A model generated the notes under the pieces. It searched no databases. It was not told the origin of the DNA and saw only the letters and a program-made list of their open reading frames with translations. From RUG12783 sp946409545 (GTDB lineage: Bacteria > Bacillota_I > Bacilli_A > RF39 > UBA660), in the NCBI GenBank assembly GCA_946409545.1, contig CAMJWT010000007.1, positions 1 through 64,000 of the forward strand: a stretch of 64,000 nt of DNA. The letters are read 5' to 3'. This document shows positions 59,856-64,000 of the stretch, piece by piece. Position 1 is the first letter of the stretch. Each line of letters begins with the position of its first letter. A program made the position numbers and the translations under genes.

Positions 59856-61190
59856 ATGAAGAAAATAAATAAAAAAGGACTATTAACATTCATATTAATA
59901 TTTCTATTAATTTTCTGTATTAATTATTTTATTATTCCTGTAACAAATGATGAAATATGGACATATGGATTTAGTAGAAATATCGTAGATGGACTATTAC
60001 CATATAAAGATTATAATATGGTTATTTTTCCTTTTCAAAGTTTCTTTAATGCCTTTTTTATGTTGTTTTTGGGAAAATCGTTATTATCATGGCATCTTGT
60101 TAATGCCTTTTTATATAGTATTGTTTTATATCTTGTAGTAGAGAAAATAGGATTAAAAAAAGGTTTATTTCTTATTCTTGTAATGATTTCTTTTGAAGTA
60201 TATTTTTATAACATTTTTATATGTATGTGTTTAGTTCTTATTCTTTTACTTAATGAAAGTAAGATAAAGTTAAAAGATTTATATATAGGTTTATTAGTTG
60301 GATCTATTATGATGACAAAAGCTAATATTGGCGCTTTTATCTTTTTAGTTTTCTTCTTTACATCAAAAAATAAATTAAATGCTTTCTTGTATTCAGCTAT
60401 AATTCCTTTTATAACATTATGTTATTTGTTAATATCAAATACTTTTTTTGATTTCTTTGATCAAACGATTCTGGGTATAAGTAATTTTAAAAATGTTAAT
60501 TCACGTCATGATACAGGTTGTTATTTCTTAGTAGGTTTAACAATAATTTATATCATCTATAAAATAGTTAAAACAAAAGATAAGAATTATTATTACTTTC
60601 TAGCTTTTATGATGATTTGTTATCCAATATGTGATTATAATCATTTTGTAGAAGCTTTATGGCCATTACTTACGTATTCATTTATAAAAATAAAAAAGAA
60701 CGATAATATTAAGTTAGCATATGTTATATGCATCTTTCTTGCTTCTTTTTATTTTACGACATATGGAATTCGTTATCAGTCTTTTAAAGATTATAAACTT
60801 ATAGGTTATCGTAATTTTTATAATCCCATTCAATCAAAATTATTGAAAGGAATAAAAGGATATGTTGATAAGAATCCAGATAAAGATTATTATTTTATGT
60901 TAGGGTATTCGTACTTAGTTAAATATGATCAAAATTTACCATTTACGAAATATGATAATATGAATAGTGGTAATATGGGTAAAGATGACTTAGCTTATCT
61001 AAAACATTTAAAAAAGGAATGTAAGTATGATACTTGTCGAATATTAACATGTATAAGTGAATTTTATGTATATAATACCCAATTTAGAAAAGAGTATTTA
61101 AATTATCTTTTAGACTATTTTGAACCATGTTATGAAGATTATGTTTATTGCAAGAAAAAACTATTTTGTACCATCGAAGAACGTAAATAA
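59856..61190 (+). CDS. GT-C-like polytopic membrane protein
   Basis: 444 residues with about ten membrane helices. The first loop is T-N-D-E-I-W-T-Y-G-F-S-R-N-I-V-D-G-L-L-P-Y-K-D-Y, typical of GT39-like mannosyltransferase-fold proteins (acidic pair followed by Y-x-D). Ends with a Cys-rich extracytoplasmic segment. Substrate unknown. Divergent from the GT-C-like gene on the other strand; the two may act on the same polymer. Confidence 0.62.
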   Translation: MKKINKKGLLTFILIFLLIFCINYFIIPVTNDEIWTYGFSRNIVDGLLPYKDYNMVIFPFQSFFNAFFMLFLGKSLLSWHLVNAFLYSIVLYLVVEKIGLKKGLFLILVMISFEVYFYNIFICMCLVLILLLNESKIKLKDLYIGLLVGSIMMTKANIGAFIFLVFFFTSKNKLNAFLYSAIIPFITLCYLLISNTFFDFFDQTILGISNFKNVNSRHDTGCYFLVGLTIIYIIYKIVKTKDKNYYYFLAFMMICYPICDYNHFVEALWPLLTYSFIKIKKNDNIKLAYVICIFLASFYFTTYGIRYQSFKDYKLIGYRNFYNPIQSKLLKGIKGYVDKNPDKDYYFMLGYSYLVKYDQNLPFTKYDNMNSGNMGKDDLAYLKHLKKECKYDTCRILTCISEFYVYNTQFRKEYLNYLLDYFEPCYEDYVYCKKKLFCTIEERK

Positions 61191-61218
61191 TATGTTATAA
61201 TATCATTAAGAGGTTTAT

Positions 61219-61599
61219 ATGAGAGAAGAGTTAGTTAAATTATTAAATAATAGTTATGCGCCTTATTCTAAATACAATGTAAGTGCGATTTGTGTTATGA
61301 AAGATGGAAAAATGATTGGTGGTGTTAACATTGAAAATGCAAGTTACGGAGCCACTATTTGTGCAGAACGTGTAGCTATTTTTAAAGCAATATCTATAGG
61401 ATATAAAAAAGGTGACTTTAAAGAATTACATATTATGGTAAATAGTGATAAGATTGGAACACCATGTTTTATATGTCGTCAAGTATTTAGTGAATTCTTT
61501 GATAATGACATGAATGTATATATGTATTCAAAGAATGATATGATTTCAAAAACTGTCGAAGAATTATGTCCATATCCTTTTAATGAGGATAATTTATGA
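61219..61599 (+). CDS. cdd: Cytidine deaminase
   Basis: Zinc enzyme that deaminates cytidine/deoxycytidine. 126 residues, the usual short form. Zinc and catalytic residues are in I-C-A-E-R (Cys and Glu) and P-C-F-I-C-R-Q (two Cys); N-I-E-N-A-S-Y-G binds the ribose. The stop TGA overlaps the ATG of era (ATGA). Confidence 0.92.
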   Translation: MREELVKLLNNSYAPYSKYNVSAICVMKDGKMIGGVNIENASYGATICAERVAIFKAISIGYKKGDFKELHIMVNSDKIGTPCFICRQVFSEFFDNDMNVYMYSKNDMISKTVEELCPYPFNEDNL

Positions 61600-62486
61600 G
61601 AAGTGGAACTGTAAGTATTGTAGGTCGCCCTAATGTTGGTAAAAGTACCCTACTTAATAAAATATTAAATAAGAAGATTGCGATTATATCTGATAAGAGT
61701 GGAACAACAAGAAATTTGCTTTTAGGTGTTTATAATGATGATGACTCACAAATCGTTTTTGTTGATACACCAGGTATTCATAAACCTGTTAATACTCTTG
61801 GAACCGTCTTAAATAAAAAAGCTTATTTAATGACAAGTGGTGTTGATGTCGTATTATTTGTTGTTGATATCTCTAAAGGATTTGGAAAAGGAGATAGTTT
61901 TATTCTTGAAAGATTAAAGAATGAACAAGCAAAAGTGGTTTTAATTCTTAATAAAATAGATAATATTAAACCAGATGAATTAATAAAAAGAATAGATGAA
62001 GTTAAAGAATTATATGATTTTCTTGAAATAATCCCAGTTTCTGCAATTAAAGGAATTAATGTTAATGATTTAATTAAAACATTAAAGAAATATCTTCCTA
62101 ATGATTTTAAATATTATGATGATAATTATGTTACTAATCAACCTAAAGGTATGATAATTACAGAAAGAGTAAGAGAAAAGATCTTACAATTAACTAATGA
62201 AGAAATTCCTCATACGGTAACATGTGTTCTTGAAACATATGAAGAAAAGAAAGATTTATTATCTCTTGGAGTCGTTATTATTATTGATAGAGAAAATGTT
62301 AAAAAAATAATCATTGGTAAAAATGGATCAATGTTAAAGAAAATTGGTACTGAAGCAAGACTTGATTTAGAAGAATATTTTAATAAAAAAGTATTTTTAT
62401 CATTATACGTTAAAGTAATTAAAAATTGGCGTGATAAAGAAGCTTTAATAAAATCTCTTGGAATAGAAGACGATATTGATGAGTAA
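61596..62486 (+). CDS. era: GTPase Era
   Basis: Essential GTPase for 16S rRNA maturation/30S assembly. 296 residues: G1 G-R-P-N-V-G-K-S-T, G3 D-T-P-G-I-H-K-P, G4 N-K-I-D, then a C-terminal KH domain with I-I-G-K-N-G-S-M-L-K-K-I-G. Coupled to cdd upstream and recO downstream, as is common in Firmicutes. Confidence 0.95.
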   Translation: MRSGTVSIVGRPNVGKSTLLNKILNKKIAIISDKSGTTRNLLLGVYNDDDSQIVFVDTPGIHKPVNTLGTVLNKKAYLMTSGVDVVLFVVDISKGFGKGDSFILERLKNEQAKVVLILNKIDNIKPDELIKRIDEVKELYDFLEIIPVSAIKGINVNDLIKTLKKYLPNDFKYYDDNYVTNQPKGMIITERVREKILQLTNEEIPHTVTCVLETYEEKKDLLSLGVVIIIDRENVKKIIIGKNGSMLKKIGTEARLDLEEYFNKKVFLSLYVKVIKNWRDKEALIKSLGIEDDIDE

Positions 62487-63216
62487 AGTAAATGTAATAA
62501 CTAAAGGTATAGTCCTAACAGAAACTCCTTATGGTGAATCAAGTAAAATTTTAAATATTTTAACAGAAGATTATGGTCTTATTGGTGTTATGTCTAAAGG
62601 ATCAAGAAATATTAAAAATAAACTTCGTGGTATAAGCGGTAAAATGGCTTTTGCGGAGTTTACTATAAGTTATAAAGAAAATGGATTATCTACTTTAATT
62701 GAAGGTAATATTATAAATTCTTTTAAAAATATTTTTAATGATTTTAAGATGGCTAGTTTTGCTTTTTATTTAATGGATTTTGTAAAACAAGTATTACAAG
62801 AAAATAATGATAAAAGTTTGTATAAGCTACTTACAAGTGCGTTAACTAGAATTAATGATAAGATGTCACCTGAATTAATAAGTAATATCGTAGAATTAAA
62901 ACTATTAGATTCACTAGGTGTATCATTAAATCTAGATAGTTGTTCACTTTGTGGAAGTCCTGATATTTATACATTAGATATTAAAAATGGAGGAGTTATT
63001 TGTAAGGATTGTTATACCGAAGGATATGTTTTTAATCCTAAAAGTATTAAATTATTGCAATTATTGAGTGATATTGATTTATCAAAAATAACATCACTTG
63101 AAATAACTGATGAAAGTATTATTCATGAAATAGATGATTTTATTTCTGAATATTATTCAACATATACAGGAATATATTTAAGAGATAAAAAGAAGTTTAA
63201 TAATATAAGTTTATGA
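62479..63216 (+). CDS. recO: DNA repair protein RecO
   Basis: RecF-pathway mediator that helps RecA load on SSB-coated DNA. 245 residues: N-terminal OB fold (I-V-L-T-E-T-P-Y-G-E-S-S-K-I), helical middle part and a C-terminal zinc finger C-S-L-C-G...C-K-D-C. ATG 62479 overlaps the end of era by eight bases; a TTG just before it is less likely. Confidence 0.92.
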   Translation: MSKVNVITKGIVLTETPYGESSKILNILTEDYGLIGVMSKGSRNIKNKLRGISGKMAFAEFTISYKENGLSTLIEGNIINSFKNIFNDFKMASFAFYLMDFVKQVLQENNDKSLYKLLTSALTRINDKMSPELISNIVELKLLDSLGVSLNLDSCSLCGSPDIYTLDIKNGGVICKDCYTEGYVFNPKSIKLLQLLSDIDLSKITSLEITDESIIHEIDDFISEYYSTYTGIYLRDKKKFNNISL

Positions 63217-63218
63217 TG

Positions 63219-63280
63219 AAGAATAAGTATTAAATACATTATTCTTTTTTCTTTATTTAAATAATTATTTATTATATAAT
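63219..63280 (+). terminator. Terminator and -10 box
   Basis: GAATAAGTAT-taa-ATACaTTATTC with T6 (to about 63250), then TATAAT at 63275-63280 upstream of the RNase R gene. Confidence 0.7.
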
Positions 63281-63297
63281 TAGATAGGAGAATGATA

Positions 63298-64000
63298 ATG
63301 GAACAAAAAATATTAGATTTATTAAGTGATAATAAATATCGTACTAGTTTAGAAATAATTAAGGAAATAAATCTTCCTGAGGCTAATGATAGTTTAATTA
63401 TGCAAACAATTAATCGCCTTACGGATAATTATGAAATAATATGTACAAGAAAAGGTAAATATACTTTATTTAGTAATAGTGAACTAAGTAAAGAATTTAA
63501 AAAGGGAGTATTCTCTGATACCCAAAATGATTATGGTTTTGTTGATATTGGTGAAGTAGAAGATATCTTTGTACATGGTTCTAATAATAATGGAGCGATT
63601 GATGGTGATACCGTATTAGTAAAAGTTATTAAGAATAAAAGAGATAAAAAAGAAGAAGGTATTGTCGTTAAAATAATTAGTCACAGTGATAAAACAAAAG
63701 TAGGAGAAGTATATCATTATCAAGGTAAGATGATGGTTCAACTTGATGATAAGAAATTCAAAAGATTAATTATTTTAGATGGACCACATAGTGTTTTATC
63801 AAGACTTGTTGATGGTGATAAAGTTGTTGTATCACTATCTAATCCAATAAGAAATAGACAAGAATACTTGTATGCTAAATTCTTAAAAAGAATAGGTAAT
63901 ATTAATGATCCTGATATTGATATTTTATCGATTATTGCTGAGAATGGAATTGATGTTGATTTTCCAGAAGATGCAATCAAAGAACTAGAAAGTATTCCTA
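63298..64000 (+). CDS. rnr: Ribonuclease R, N-terminal part (runs off the window)
   Basis: 3'-5' exoribonuclease. The visible 234 codons encode the winged-helix region (L-L-S-D-N-K-Y-R-T-S-L-E-I-I), the first cold-shock domain (K-G-V-F-S-D-T-Q-N-D-Y-G-F-V-D-I, then D-I-F-V-H-G...G-A-I-D-G-D-T-V-L-V) and the beginning of the second. The catalytic RNB domain lies beyond the window. AGGAG seven bases before ATG 63298 sets the start; the in-frame ATG at 63292 is too close. Confidence 0.85.
   Translation, partial: MEQKILDLLSDNKYRTSLEIIKEINLPEANDSLIMQTINRLTDNYEIICTRKGKYTLFSNSELSKEFKKGVFSDTQNDYGFVDIGEVEDIFVHGSNNNGAIDGDTVLVKVIKNKRDKKEEGIVVKIISHSDKTKVGEVYHYQGKMMVQLDDKKFKRLIILDGPHSVLSRLVDGDKVVVSLSNPIRNRQEYLYAKFLKRIGNINDPDIDILSIIAENGIDVDFPEDAIKELESIP

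Noticed and set aside
1..64000. Alternative genetic code (TGA as Trp)
   Set aside because: TGA ends several genes with normal lengths and overlaps downstream ATGs, and Trp is encoded by TGG throughout.

Overview
The window is chromosomal DNA from a very A+T-rich, low-GC Gram-positive (Firmicutes/Bacilli-type) bacterium. Housekeeping genes of that group are present (purC, purF, guaBA, asnA, era, recO, the start of an RNase R gene). So are a T-box, a yybP-ykoY-type manganese riboswitch, strong Shine-Dalgarno sites and many secreted or lipid-anchored surface proteins with Ig-like, InlB-like and dockerin domains. TGA is used as a stop (for example after the VTC gene, cdd, recO and a nudix gene), so the standard bacterial code applies and this is not a Mycoplasma-type code. 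An uncultured, wall-bearing gut lineage near Erysipelotrichia/RF39 is my guess; the sequence does not prove it. No rRNA, tRNA, CRISPR array, transposase or prophage cluster was seen, and I recognised no classical DNA-binding transcription factor.

Layout. 1-13.4 kb: purC, a CmpB-type membrane protein, small hypothetical genes, a DUF2284/Ada-type metal-binding pair, a lipoprotein made of W-x-D-Y-E-G-E-Q repeats, a methyltransferase, an aspartate kinase without ACT domains, a nudix hydrolase and a secreted GDPD/Big2 protein. 13.4-18.9 kb: a manganese riboswitch in front of a highly charged protein, an unidentified structured leader in front of an ABC half-transporter, and an anchored beta-helix glycosidase-like protein. 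18.9-26.1 kb: a nucleoside phosphorylase, a lipoprotein/DUF1294/coiled-coil operon, a split HipA-like pair, and a phage-type DNA polymerase fused to a HAD phosphatase. 26.1-31 kb: a histidine-type attenuator controlling a CntK-like amino-acid racemase and a VanX-like dipeptidase, followed by guaBA. 31-41.5 kb: an E2-like acyltransferase, two hypothetical genes, and two dockerin-bearing secreted peptidases, each followed by a membrane-anchored cohesin-like protein. 41.6-46.1 kb: purF and a secreted metallo-beta-lactamase-fold protein. 46.2-51 kb: a radical SAM/SPASM enzyme with a 24-residue Cys-tailed peptide and companion genes, then a T-box plus Asn-rich leader in front of asnA. 51-61.2 kb: glycosyltransferase, Zn peptidase, a translationally coupled LTD/CotH/VTC/DUF4956/DUF4230 operon ending in a 38-residue membrane peptide, and two GT-C-like membrane proteins. 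61.2-64 kb: cdd-era-recO and the start of an RNase R gene.

Regulation visible here is mostly RNA-based. Most transcription units are separated by a short module: a terminator hairpin with core CTAGA-GNRA-TCTAG followed within a few bases by an extended -10 promoter (TGnTATAAT). Specific control is by a T-box, a manganese riboswitch, a leader-peptide attenuator with histidine codons, an Asn-rich second leader at asnA, and one unclassified leader RNA.

The most unusual items are: (1) the histidine-attenuated racemase/dipeptidase operon, where the regulator points to the substrate of a DapF-fold enzyme; (2) the domesticated phage-type polymerase fused to a HAD phosphatase; (3) the radical SAM locus with an ultrashort peptide; and (4) the dockerin/cohesin-like peptidase locus, which looks like a small proteolytic surface complex.
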